DNA of 64,000 bases, from contig NZ_CP108414.1 in the NCBI RefSeq assembly GCF_035978755.1, positions 5,890,001-5,954,000 on the forward strand. The letters are read 5' to 3'. Made by a program: the position numbers and the translations under genes. Positions 1-7,406 of this stretch are shown piece after piece. Numbering within the stretch: position 1 is the stretch's first letter; each line of letters begins with the position of its first letter. This DNA is from Streptomyces sp. NBC_01298 (GTDB lineage: Bacteria; Actinomycetota; Actinomycetes; Streptomycetales; Streptomycetaceae). The notes under the pieces were generated by a model. It was not told where the DNA came from and searched no databases. It saw only the letters and a list, made by a program, of their open reading frames with translations.

Positions 1-2647
1 GAAGTCCACCGTCTCCCTGCTGCTGCCGCGCTTCTACGACGCCGACCGCGGCGCCGTCCGCGTCGGCGGCCACGACGTGCGCGCGCTGACCTACGACTCG
101 CTGCGCGACGCCATCGGGCTCGTGCCGGAGGACTCCTTCCTCTTCTCCGACACCATCCGCGCCAACATCGCCTACGGGCACCCCGGCGCCACCGAGGAGC
201 AGATCCGGGCCGCCGCCCAAGCCGCCCAGGCCGAGGGCTTCATCGAGGCGCTCCCCGCCGGCTACGACACCACGGTCGGCGAGCAGGGCCTGACCCTCTC
301 CGGCGGCCAGCGCCAGCGCATCGCGCTCGCCCGCGCCATCCTCACCGACCCCCGCCTGCTGCTCCTCGACGACGCCACCTCCGCCGTCGACGCCCGCGTC
401 GAGCACGAGATCCACGAGGCGCTGCGCGCCGTCATGGCCGGCCGCACCACCCTGCTCATCGCCCACCGCCGCTCCACGCTCGCGCTCGCCGACCGGATCG
501 CCGTACTGGACCACGGGCGGCTCTCCGACGTCGGTACGCACGAGGAGCTGGAGCGCCGCTCCGCCCTGTACCGGCGGCTGCTCACCGACCCGGACGCGCT
601 GGGCGCCGGCTCCCCGCGGACGCCCGAGGCGCCCGCCATGGAGGAGTTCGAGCGGGACATCGAGCGGGACATCGAGTTCGAGGCCGAGATCGACTCCGAG
701 CCGGTCAACGCCAAGCGCCGGGTGGCCGGCGGGATCACCCCCGAGCTCTGGCAGCGCCAGGAGGAGGCGGAGGAGAAGGCCACCGCCGCCGCGGGGATGT
801 CCGCCACTCCCGAGCTGCTCGCGCAGGTGGCCGCGCTGCCGCCCGCCGACGACACCCCCGACGTGGACGAGACCCGCGCGGCGTCGGCCGAGGACAGCTA
901 CAACCTGGGCCGCCTGCTGCGCGGCTTCTGGGCCCCGCTCGCGATATCCCTCGGCCTCGTCGCCCTCGACGCCGGCTCCGGGCTGCTCCTGCCCATCCTG
1001 ATCCGGCACGGCATCGACCAGGGCGTCGAAGCGGCCGCCCTCGGCGCCGTCTGGGCGGCGTCCCTCCTCGCGCTCGGCGTGGTCCTGGCCCAGTGGGCCG
1101 CACAGTTCGCCGAGACCCGGATGACCGGCCGCACCGGCGAGCGCGTGCTCTACGCCCTGCGCGTCAAGATCTTCGCCCAGCTCCAGCGCCTCGGCCTCGA
1201 CTACTACGAGCGCGAGCTCACCGGCAAGATCATGACCCGGATGACCACCGACGTGGACGCCCTGTCCAGCTTCCTGCAGACCGGGCTCGTCACCGCCGTC
1301 GTCTCCGTCCTGACCTTCTTCGGCATCCTGGTCGCCCTGCTCGTCCTGGACGTGGAGCTGGCGCTGATCGTCTTCGCCACGCTGCCCCTGCTGATCATCG
1401 GCACCGTCTTCTTCCGCAGGAAGTCCGTGGCCGCCTACGAGCTCGCCCGCGACCGGGTCGGACTGGTCAACGCCGACCTCCAGGAGTCCGTGGCCGGGCT
1501 GCGCATCGTCCAGGCCTTCCGCCGCCAGCGCGCCGGCGCGATCCGGTTCGCCGAGCGCAGCGACTCGTACCGCGAGGCCCGGGTCCGCGGCCAGTGGCTG
1601 ATCTCCGTCTACTTCCCCTTCGTGCAGCTGCTGTCCTCCGGGGCCGCGGCCGCCGTGCTGATCGTGGGCGCCGGGCGGGTGGAGGCCGGCACGCTCACCA
1701 CCGGCGCGCTGGTCGCCTACCTGCTCTACATCGACCTGTTCTTCGCCCCCGTCCAGCAGCTCTCGCAGGTCTTCGACGGCTACCAGCAGGCCACCGTCTC
1801 CCTCGGCCGGATCCAGGGCCTGCTGCGCGAGCCCACCAGCACCCCGCGCCCGGCCGACCCGCGCCCGGTCCCCGAGCTGCGCGGCGAGATCGCCTTCGAG
1901 GGGGTCCACTTCTCGTACGGCACGGCCGAGGAGCGCGGGGCGAAGGAACCGGCGCTCACCGGCATCAGCCTGCGCATCCCCGCCGGGCAGACCGTCGCCT
2001 TCGTCGGCGAGACCGGAGCCGGCAAGTCCACGCTGGTCAAGATGGTGGCCCGGTTCTACGATCCGACCGCCGGCCGGGTCACCGCCGACGGGGTGGACCT
2101 GCGCGAGCTGGACCTGACGGGCTACCGCCACCGCCTCGGCGTCGTCCCCCAGGAGCCGTACCTCTTCCCGGGAACGGTCCGCGACGCCATCGCCTACGGG
2201 CGGCCCGAGGCGAGCGACTCCGAGGTGGAGGCCGCGGCGCACGCGGTCGGCGCCCACGCCATGATCGCCACCCTGGACGGCGGCTACCTGCACACCGTCA
2301 CCGAGCGCGGCCGCAACCTCTCCGCCGGCCAGCGCCAGCTGATCGCGCTGGCCCGCGCCGAGCTCGTCGACCCCGACGTGCTGCTGCTCGACGAGGCCAC
2401 CGCCGCGCTCGACCTGGCCACCGAGGCCCTGGTCAACCAGGCCACCGACCGGCTCGCGGGCAAGCGCACCACCCTGGTCGTGGCGCACCGGCTGACCACG
2501 GCCGCGCGCGCCGACCGGGTCGTCGTCATGGACCGCGGCCGGGTCGCGGAGGACGGCACCCACGCCGAGCTGCTGGCCCGCGGCGGCCGGTACGCCGAGC
2601 TGTGGCGCACCTTCGCGGGTGAGGACGAGCCGGCCGCGGCGGCGTAG
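1..2647 (+). CDS. Fused ABC exporter, 3' part
   Basis: The gene enters from the left edge; the first readable codons are KSTV, inside the Walker A motif of a first nucleotide-binding domain (NBD1). The order is NBD1 (signature LSGGQRQ), an acidic linker of about 100 residues, a six-helix exporter-type membrane domain, then a complete NBD2 (Walker A GETGAGKST, signature LSAGQRQ). The missing 5' part should encode the first membrane domain, giving a full-length exporter in one chain. NBD1 reads LLLDD after Walker B, so Asp replaces the catalytic Glu, while NBD2 keeps LLLDE. This is the known asymmetric arrangement with one degenerate ATP site. The substrate is unknown. A hairpin follows 16 bp after the stop. 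Confidence 0.93.
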   Translation, partial: KSTVSLLLPRFYDADRGAVRVGGHDVRALTYDSLRDAIGLVPEDSFLFSDTIRANIAYGHPGATEEQIRAAAQAAQAEGFIEALPAGYDTTVGEQGLTLSGGQRQRIALARAILTDPRLLLLDDATSAVDARVEHEIHEALRAVMAGRTTLLIAHRRSTLALADRIAVLDHGRLSDVGTHEELERRSALYRRLLTDPDALGAGSPRTPEAPAMEEFERDIERDIEFEAEIDSEPVNAKRRVAGGITPELWQRQEEAEEKATAAAGMSATPELLAQVAALPPADDTPDVDETRAASAEDSYNLGRLLRGFWAPLAISLGLVALDAGSGLLLPILIRHGIDQGVEAAALGAVWAASLLALGVVLAQWAAQFAETRMTGRTGERVLYALRVKIFAQLQRLGLDYYERELTGKIMTRMTTDVDALSSFLQTGLVTAVVSVLTFFGILVALLVLDVELALIVFATLPLLIIGTVFFRRKSVAAYELARDRVGLVNADLQESVAGLRIVQAFRRQRAGAIRFAERSDSYREARVRGQWLISVYFPFVQLLSSGAAAAVLIVGAGRVEAGTLTTGALVAYLLYIDLFFAPVQQLSQVFDGYQQATVSLGRIQGLLREPTSTPRPADPRPVPELRGEIAFEGVHFSYGTAEERGAKEPALTGISLRIPAGQTVAFVGETGAGKSTLVKMVARFYDPTAGRVTADGVDLRELDLTGYRHRLGVVPQEPYLFPGTVRDAIAYGRPEASDSEVEAAAHAVGAHAMIATLDGGYLHTVTERGRNLSAGQRQLIALARAELVDPDVLLLDEATAALDLATEALVNQATDRLAGKRTTLVVAHRLTTAARADRVVVMDRGRVAEDGTHAELLARGGRYAELWRTFAGEDEPAAAA

Positions 2648-2662
2648 GACCGAGGCACACGA

Positions 2663-2695
2663 AACGGCGCCCCCGGGATTCCCGGGGGCGCCGTT
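2663..2695. terminator. Bidirectional terminator-like hairpin
   Basis: A perfect 15-bp inverted repeat with arms AACGGCGCCCCCGGG and CCCGGGGGCGCCGTT around a 3-nt loop. It lies between convergent genes (ABC exporter and the first secreted paralog) and could end both transcripts. Nearly the same hairpin recurs at 3357-3399 and 4958-4990. Confidence 0.8.
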
Positions 2696-2720
2696 GTGCT
2701 GGGTGGTGGTGCCGGTGTCA

Positions 2721-3152
2721 CTAGTGGAGCTTGGCCTTCAGGTCCTTCTTGAGCTGGTTCTTCACGGTCTGCTTGTTGACCTTGTTCAGGTTCCCGCCCT
2801 TGCCGGTGCCGTCGCCGCCCACCGCGGTGGCGTCGCCGGTGTTGATGGCGTCGGCGCTGGAGTCGCCGCCCGTGGCGTTTCCGGTGGTGATGGTGCACTT
2901 GCCCTTGCAGCTCCCGACACCGCTGTCGGCGTTGCCGCCCTGCGAGGTGCCGCCGACGGTGGTGTTCTCGGCGTTGGCGTCGCCGCCGGTGCCGATGCCG
3001 TCGGCGCTGTCGTCATGGAGGACGGTGACGGTGTGCTGAGGGGCGACCGAGGGGGCGGCCATCGCGGTGGCGGGGAGGGCGATGCCACCGCCCAGCAGGG
3101 CGACGGAGGCGGAGGCGAGGACGATGCGGCGGGTCGAAAGGATCTTGAACAT
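2721..3152 (-). CDS. Small secreted Gly/Asn/Thr-rich paralog A
   Basis: Encodes 143 aa and starts at the ATG at 3152, preceded by GGAGAA. The signal peptide (MFKILSTRRIVLASASVALL, then an ALPATAMAA cleavage region) predicts secretion. The mature protein has a Gly/Asp/Asn/Thr-rich middle, one Cys pair (CKGKC) followed by TITTGNATGGDSSADAINTG, and a Lys-rich tail (KKDLKAKL). The CxGxC pair suggests a disulfide or metal site. It is nearly identical to the copies at 3415-3849, 5026-5457 and 5522-5956. I do not recognise a named family. The composition recalls cell-surface or amyloid-like structural proteins, but that is inference. An in-frame upstream extension exists but lacks a ribosome-binding site. 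Confidence 0.85.
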   Translation of the reverse strand: MFKILSTRRIVLASASVALLGGGIALPATAMAAPSVAPQHTVTVLHDDSADGIGTGGDANAENTTVGGTSQGGNADSGVGSCKGKCTITTGNATGGDSSADAINTGDATAVGGDGTGKGGNLNKVNKQTVKNQLKKDLKAKLH

Positions 3153-3225
3153 GGTCGTTCTCCATTCGGAAAAGAATGAGGGGAGGAAAAGGGATTCGGG
3201 GTGATTCCCTGCCCTCTGACTCTTC

Positions 3226-3330
3226 CGGTGTTTCCCGGTGAGGGCGTACTTCAAATAAACCCGATATCGGGATCCGCGTCATGCCACTCGCATTCGGGGC
3301 TTGACGCAGATGGCCGATCTTGGTAGTTCC
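3226..3330 (-). promoter_or_regulatory. Conserved upstream block (i), secreted paralog A
   Basis: About 90 bp, beginning roughly 75 bp upstream of paralog A, recur almost unchanged upstream of paralog B (3893-3990) and paralog D (6040-6126). On the coding strand the shared core includes GGGTTTATTTGAAGTACGCC and, further upstream, CGTCAAGCCCCGAA. It is conserved beyond any ORF and probably holds the promoter and leader. I could not assign -35/-10 boxes with confidence. Confidence 0.6.
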
Positions 3331-3356
3331 CGTTGGCGGTCGGGAACGCCCATGGC

Positions 3357-3399
3357 AGCAGAACGGCGCCCCCGGGATTCCCGGGGGCGCCGTTCTGCT
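3357..3399 (-). terminator. Terminator-like hairpin after paralog B
   Basis: A perfect 20-bp stem (arms begin AGCAGAACGGCGCC and end GGCGCCGTTCTGCT) with a 3-nt loop, 15 bp beyond the stop of paralog B. The core matches the hairpins at 2663-2695 and 4958-4990. Confidence 0.8.
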
Positions 3400-3414
3400 G
3401 GGCGTGGGCTGGGC

Positions 3415-3849
3415 TCAGTGTCCGAGCTTGGCCTTGAGGTCCTTCTTGACCTGGTTCTTGACCGTCTGCTTGTTGACCTTGTTCAGGTTTCCGCCCGTAC
3501 CGGTGCCGTCGCCGCCGACCGCGGTGGCGTCGCCGGTGTTGATGGCGTCGGCGCTGGAGTCGCCGCCGGTGGCGTTGCCGGTGGTGATCGTGCACTTGCC
3601 CTTGCAGTTGCCGACGCCGCTGTTGGCGTCGCCGCCGCGGGATTCGCCGCCGACGGTGGTGTTCTCGGCGTTGGCGTCGCCGCCGGTGCCGATGCCGTCG
3701 GCGCTGTCGTCATGGAGGACGGTGACGGTGTGCTGAGGGGCGACCGAGGGGGCGGCCATCGCGGTGGCGGGGAGGGCGATGCCACCGCCCAGCAGGGCGA
3801 CGGAAGCGGAGGCGAGGACGATGCGGCGGGTCGAGAGGATCTTGAACAT
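3415..3849 (-). CDS. Small secreted Gly/Asn/Thr-rich paralog B
   Basis: Encodes 144 aa and starts at the ATG at 3849 behind GGAGAA. The signal peptide matches paralog A, then comes the Gly/Asn-rich middle, CKGKC, the TITTGNATGGDSSADAINTG segment and a basic tail ending KLGH. It differs from A by a few conservative changes (GESRGGDANSGVGNC in place of GTSQGGNADSGVGSC). It has its own upstream block and terminator, so it looks like an independently transcribed duplicate. A much longer in-frame extension through the plus-strand gene is only a GC-driven open frame and was not used. Confidence 0.85.
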   Translation of the reverse strand: MFKILSTRRIVLASASVALLGGGIALPATAMAAPSVAPQHTVTVLHDDSADGIGTGGDANAENTTVGGESRGGDANSGVGNCKGKCTITTGNATGGDSSADAINTGDATAVGGDGTGTGGNLNKVNKQTVKNQVKKDLKAKLGH

Positions 3850-4182
3850 GGCCGTTCTCCATTCGGAAAGGAAAGGGGGTTCTGATTCCCGGGGTGTTTC
3901 CCGGGGAGGGCGTACTTCAAATAAACCCGATGGCAGGAATCGCGTCACGCCACTCGCATTCGGGGCTTGACGTGGATGGCCGATCTTGATAATTGCGGTG
4001 CGTCGCACCCGAAGGCCCCGGGGGTGACGGGGTAAGGCGTCGGGGATGTGACAACACGCCGTGTACGGACGCATCCGTACGGTGGCGGGACCCGCGCGAT
4101 AGCGTCGCCCCGAACAAACCCCAGCGCGCGCACGCTTGGACACAGTCGAATTGCTCCGCACACGAATCCCGGAGAATTTCCG
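3850..4182. promoter_or_regulatory. Divergent promoter region with conserved block (ii)
   Basis: A 333-bp gap between divergently oriented secreted-protein genes. Positions 3893-3990 repeat the block found upstream of paralogs A and D, including the GGGTTTATTTGAAGTACGCC core on the minus strand. The remainder, toward the gene at 4183, is unique. On the plus strand TTGACG (3967-3972) is followed 17 bp later by TAATTG, a possible promoter for the plus-strand gene; this is weak evidence. GGAGAA at 4171-4176 is the ribosome-binding site for the ATG at 4183. Confidence 0.5.
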
Positions 4183-4944
4183 ATGAACCAGCGTTCCTGG
4201 ACCCGTCGCATCGTGCTGGCCACGGCCTCCGTGGCATTGGCCGGCGGCATCGCCCTGCCCGCGACCGCGATGGCCGCACCGGCGTTCCCGTCCTACGGCC
4301 ACAGCAGCATCAGCGCCCTCGTGGACGGCGCTTCTCCCGGAGCCTGTGAGGGGTTCTGCCAGGGGAGCAACAACATCGCCGCGGGCGAAGGCGCCTCCGG
4401 CAGCTGTACGGGCCTGTGCCGCGACAGCACCAACACGGCCGTCGGTGACCGGGCCTCCGGCGTGTGCACGGGTCTGTGCGGTGACAGCGTCACCACCGCG
4501 GTCGGGGCGGGTGCGTTCAACGAGTGCACGGGCCTCTGCGGCACCAGCACCAACACCGCCGTGGGCGACGGCGCCTCCAACCGGTGCAACGGCCTCTGCC
4601 TCGACAGCGTCAACACGGCCGTGACCGCCGACGTGCTGAGCCGTAGCAGCCACGCGGCCGCGAGCTCGACCGGGCAGACGATGCGCGGCGGCGGCGACGG
4701 CGGCGGGGGCGACCGCAGGGGCGGCGACGCCAGCGCCGTCAGCGGATCCGCCACCGCGACCAACACCACCACCGGCGGCACGGCCGTCTCGGGCGACGCC
4801 ACCTCCGGTGTGGGGACCTGCATCGGCAGGTGCACGATCACCACCGGGAACGCCACGAGCGGCAACGCCAGTGCCGACGCGCTGAACACCGGTAACGCGA
4901 CCGCGACGAGCGGAGACGCGACCGCCACGGGCGGCAACGCCTGA
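4183..4944 (+). CDS. Secreted Cys-repeat protein of the same family
   Basis: Encodes 253 aa from the ATG at 4183 (GGAGAA 6 bp upstream). The signal peptide (RRIVLATASVALAGG, then ALPATAMAAP) is clearly homologous to that of the four minus-strand paralogs. Residues 53-152 form five tandem 20-aa units of the type xxCxGLCxDSxNTAVGDxAS, each with a Cys-x-Gly-x-Cys pair. A Gly-rich linker follows. The C-terminal module (GVGTCIGRCTITTGNATSGN, then SADALNTGNATA) matches the core of the small paralogs. There are twelve cysteines, all in CxxxC pairs. The regular 20-aa period and the NTAVGDGA core resemble stacked beta-coil surface proteins such as YadA-type heads. This structural reading is inference; no named family was recognised. 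Confidence 0.85.
   Translation: MNQRSWTRRIVLATASVALAGGIALPATAMAAPAFPSYGHSSISALVDGASPGACEGFCQGSNNIAAGEGASGSCTGLCRDSTNTAVGDRASGVCTGLCGDSVTTAVGAGAFNECTGLCGTSTNTAVGDGASNRCNGLCLDSVNTAVTADVLSRSSHAAASSTGQTMRGGGDGGGGDRRGGDASAVSGSATATNTTTGGTAVSGDATSGVGTCIGRCTITTGNATSGNASADALNTGNATATSGDATATGGNA
4339..4638 (+). repeat. Five in-frame 60-bp coding repeats
   Basis: Five consecutive 60-bp units encode 20-residue repeats with invariant CxGxC spacing. The consensus is CTGLCxDSxNTAVGDGAS. The last unit diverges after NTAV. The DNA units vary more than the protein, which suggests selection on the repeat motif. Confidence 0.85.
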
Positions 4945-4957
4945 CAGCGGGCACACG

Positions 4958-4990
4958 ACGGCGCCCCCCGGGATTCCCGGGGGGCGCCGT
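4958..4990. terminator. Bidirectional terminator-like hairpin
   Basis: A 15-bp stem (arms ACGGCGCCCCCCGGG and CCCGGGGGGCGCCGT) with a 3-nt loop, between the convergent plus-strand repeat gene and paralog C. It is a close copy of the hairpins at 2663 and 3357. Confidence 0.8.
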
Positions 4991-5025
4991 TCTGCTGGGT
5001 GGTGCCGGGTGGCGTGCTGGGTTCG

Positions 5026-5457
5026 CTAGTGGAGCTTCGCCTTCAGGTCCTTCTTGACCTGGTTCTTGACCGTCTGCTTGTCGACCTTGTTCAGGTTGCC
5101 GCCCTTGCCGGTGCCGTCGCCGCCGACAGCGGTGGCGTCGCCGGTGTTGACTGCGTCGGCGCTGGAGTCGCCTCCTCGGGCGTCGCCGGTGTCGATGGTG
5201 CACTTGCCCTTGCAGTTGCCGACGCCGCTGTTGGCGTCGCCGCCCCGGGAGTCGCCGCCGACGGTGGTGTTCTCGGCGTTGGCGTCGCCGCCGGTGCCGA
5301 TGCCGTCGGCGCTGTCGTCCTGGAGGACGGTGACGGTGTGTTGCGGGGTGGTGGCGGGGGCGGCCATGGCGGTGGCGGGGAGGGCTATGCCACCACCGAG
5401 GAGGGCGACGGAGGCGCTGGCGAGGACGATGCGGCGGGTCGAGAGGATCTTGAACAT
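5026..5457 (-). CDS. Small secreted Gly/Asn/Thr-rich paralog C
   Basis: Encodes 143 aa; ATG at 5457 with the family GGAGAA site. Same architecture as A and B: signal peptide, Gly/Asn-rich middle, CKGKC and a basic tail ending KAKLH. It is the most diverged of the four: it reads TIDTGDARGGDSSADAVNTG after the Cys pair and APATTPQHTV after the signal. It begins 64 bp after the stop of paralog D and lacks the long conserved upstream block, so it is probably the second gene of a D-C transcript. Confidence 0.83.
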   Translation of the reverse strand: MFKILSTRRIVLASASVALLGGGIALPATAMAAPATTPQHTVTVLQDDSADGIGTGGDANAENTTVGGDSRGGDANSGVGNCKGKCTIDTGDARGGDSSADAVNTGDATAVGGDGTGKGGNLNKVDKQTVKNQVKKDLKAKLH

Positions 5458-5521
5458 GGTCGTTCTCCATTCGGAAAGAAAAGGGGGATCCGGGAATTGT
5501 CTGAGGAAAGGCTCCGGGTGA

Positions 5522-5956
5522 TTACTTGCCGAGCTTGGCCTTGAGGTCCTGCTTCAGCTGGTTCTTGACCACCTGCTTGTTGACCTTGTTCAGGTTTCCG
5601 CCGGTGCCGGTGCCGTCGCCGCCGACCGCGGTGGCGTCGCCGGTGTTGATGGCGTCGGCGCTGGAGTCGCCGCCGGTGGCGTTTCCGGTGGTGATGGTGC
5701 ACTTGCCCTTGCAGTTGCCGACGCCGCTGTTGGCGTTGCCGCCCTGCGAGGTGCCGCCGACGGTGGTGTTCTCCGCGTTGGCGTTGCCACCGGTGCCGAT
5801 GCCGTCGGCGCTGTCGTCCTGGAGGACGGTGACCGTGTGCTGCGGGGCGACCGAGGGGGCGGCCATCGCGGTGGCGGGGAGGGCGATGCCACCGCCCAGC
5901 AGGGCGACGGAGGCGGAGGCGAGGACGATGCGGCGGGTCGAGAGGATCTTGAACAT
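5522..5956 (-). CDS. Small secreted Gly/Asn/Thr-rich paralog D
   Basis: Encodes 144 aa; ATG at 5956 behind GGAGAA. It has the family signal peptide and CKGKCTITTGNATGG core, and a tail with Gln and Val changes (VVKNQLKQDLKAKLGK). It carries the conserved upstream block at 6040-6126 and lies directly before paralog C with no terminator between them, which suggests a two-gene operon. Function unknown; predicted extracellular. Confidence 0.85.
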   Translation of the reverse strand: MFKILSTRRIVLASASVALLGGGIALPATAMAAPSVAPQHTVTVLQDDSADGIGTGGNANAENTTVGGTSQGGNANSGVGNCKGKCTITTGNATGGDSSADAINTGDATAVGGDGTGTGGNLNKVNKQVVKNQLKQDLKAKLGK

Positions 5957-6039
5957 GGTCGTTCTCCATTCGGAAAGGAAAGGGGATTCGGGAATCTTCC
6001 GGGGAAATGATCCGGAGTGATTTCCTGCCCTCTTGGCTT

Positions 6040-6126
6040 TCCGGGTGTTTCCCGGTGAGGGCGTACTTCAAATAAACCCGATGGCGGGATCCGCGTCACG
6101 CCACTCACGTTCGGGGCTTGACGCCC
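6040..6126 (-). promoter_or_regulatory. Conserved upstream block (iii), paralogs D and C
   Basis: The third copy of the block upstream of A and B, with the same GGGTTTATTTGAAGTACGCC core and the CGTCAAGCCCCGAA end. Similarity stops just beyond TTGACG on the plus strand, which marks the outer edge of the duplicated unit. Confidence 0.6.
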
Positions 6127-6171
6127 GGAGCCGCCTCCCGTAAAAGCGCTGCTCGCGTCTCCTCGTACACG

Positions 6172-6214
6172 CACCGGAGCCCCGGGTCCGTCGTGCGGAC
6201 CCGGGGCTCCGGTG
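6172..6214. terminator. Strong terminator-like hairpin
   Basis: A perfect 19-bp stem (arms begin CACCGGAGCCCCGGG and end CCCGGGGCTCCGGTG) with loop TCGTG. It lies 16 bp beyond the stop of the minus-strand gene at 6231 and probably terminates it. Confidence 0.8.
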
Positions 6215-6230
6215 TGCTCCTGCGTCGACC

Positions 6231-6623
6231 TCACGTCCTCGCGTCGTTGGGGACGGTCGCGTGTCCCAACGCCGCGTCGTCGATGTTCTCGGGCGGCCCG
6301 CAGGGGGCGGCTACGCACTGGTACTCCGGCTTGTCGGGAACCCGGATGACGTCGGGAGAGTGCTTGCCGGGGCGCTTGCCGTGCTTTCCGTTGCCCCACT
6401 TGCCCGGGCTGTCCTTGGCGGGCCGGTCCGTGTGGATCAGGCCCTCGTCGGAGTCGGTGCGGAGCAGGAGGGTGGACTCGTTGCCGGTGTCGTCGGCCCT
6501 GACCGCGTGCGAGCTCGCGGGAGTGGCGGCGAAAGCGGCGGCCGGCGCGAGGACGCCGCCGGCGACGATGGCGGCCGAAGCGGCGAACAGGACGAGGCGC
6601 GGCTTCCTGGAAACGTGGTTCAT
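6231..6623 (-). CDS. Small secreted protein of unknown function
   Basis: Encodes 130 aa; ATG at 6623, preceded by AGAGGAG. The N-terminus (MNHVSRKPRLVLFAASAAIV, then an AFAA cleavage region) is a signal peptide. The mature part is polar, with a Gly/Lys/His-rich stretch (KWGNGKHGKRPGKHSP) and two Cys residues in a QCVAAPCGPP motif near the C-terminus. It shares location and small secreted character with the neighbouring paralogs but not their repeat core. No family recognised. Confidence 0.75.
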   Translation of the reverse strand: MNHVSRKPRLVLFAASAAIVAGGVLAPAAAFAATPASSHAVRADDTGNESTLLLRTDSDEGLIHTDRPAKDSPGKWGNGKHGKRPGKHSPDVIRVPDKPEYQCVAAPCGPPENIDDAALGHATVPNDART

Positions 6624-6752
6624 GACTGCTCTCCTCTGGTGGGCGAGGCGGATGGGGGTTCCTCCCAGTACGCCCCGCCGACCGTGCGGAGTCACGACCC
6701 GAGATCTCGCGGCTTGACGGAGCGCGGATCCCCGGTTAGGTCGCTTTCGGGG

Positions 6753-7307
6753 CTAGAGCTCGCCGAAGAGCAGGTTGCCGGGGGCGTCCTCCTCGGTGCC
6801 GGTGTAGTACTCCCGTACCGCACCGAGGAGCTCGTCCACGGACAGGAATCCGTCGTGGTCCGCGTCGATGCGGGTGAAGAGCGCGTCGGTGTCCTCGCGG
6901 TTCAGCTTGGTGTCGAAGGCGAGCTGGGCCGCGTGGAACTCCTCGGGGCTGATCCGCCCGTCGTCGTCCTTGTCGGCGACCAGGAGCATCGCGTGCGCCA
7001 TGGGCCGGAACGACTTGTCGTAGGCCGCGCGGTCGTCCTGGAAGAGGCGGGTCATGCCCTGCTTGTACTCCTCCGGCGTGACCTTCCCGTCCCGGTTCAT
7101 GTCCAGCTCGGTGAAGAGCTCCTGCCAGAAGTCGACCAGCCCGCCCATCACCTGGGTCGCCTTGGGGGAGGTCGCCGGCTCGCCGAGGGCCGACAGCAGG
7201 CGGGACCCGAGCCCGATGATGTCGTGCTCGTCGATCACCTGGTCGTCGTTGACGTCCAGGTGGGCGAAGGCGCGGTCCAGCTTGCGGTCGAGCAGGTCGT
7301 TCGTCAT
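6753..7307 (-). CDS. Four-EF-hand calcium-binding protein
   Basis: Encodes 184 aa with four recognisable EF-hand loops: DVNDDQVIDEHD, DMNRDGKVTPEE, DKDDDGRISPEE and DADHDGFLSVDE. There is no signal peptide, so it should be cytosolic. The size and four-hand layout match the bacterial calerythrin/calmodulin-like proteins known in actinomycetes. The role is probably calcium buffering or sensing; the partner is unknown. It is divergent from the aldehyde dehydrogenase gene, with about 100 bp between starts. Confidence 0.88.
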   Translation of the reverse strand: MTNDLLDRKLDRAFAHLDVNDDQVIDEHDIIGLGSRLLSALGEPATSPKATQVMGGLVDFWQELFTELDMNRDGKVTPEEYKQGMTRLFQDDRAAYDKSFRPMAHAMLLVADKDDDGRISPEEFHAAQLAFDTKLNREDTDALFTRIDADHDGFLSVDELLGAVREYYTGTEEDAPGNLLFGEL

Positions 7308-7406
7308 TTCAAGTGCCTTTCGCGGCTACGGTGCGGGGTTCCCCGTTCACGTAGCGTAATCTCCTGCGTGATCACGAACTCCCGTTATCCCGCTAGGAAG
7401 TTGTGG

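Noticed and set aside
3967..3997. WhiG- or BldN-type developmental promoter in the paralog upstream blocks
   Set aside because: A GCCGAT-like word is present, but the matching -35 and spacing are not, so no sigma factor could be assigned.
3850..4956. Very long minus-strand reading frame through the plus-strand repeat gene (within a frame spanning 3415-4956)
   Set aside because: It is an artefact of GC-biased third positions opposite a real gene. Paralog B has a clear signal peptide and ribosome-binding site at 3849.
3226..6126. CRISPR-like array formed by the repeated hairpins and blocks
   Set aside because: Repeats are spaced by whole genes and differ in length; they are terminators and promoter regions of duplicated genes.
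6261..7406. 5' extension of the aldehyde dehydrogenase frame
   Set aside because: It overlaps two minus-strand genes, lacks ALDH-like sequence, and a good ribosome-binding site precedes the ATG at 7407.
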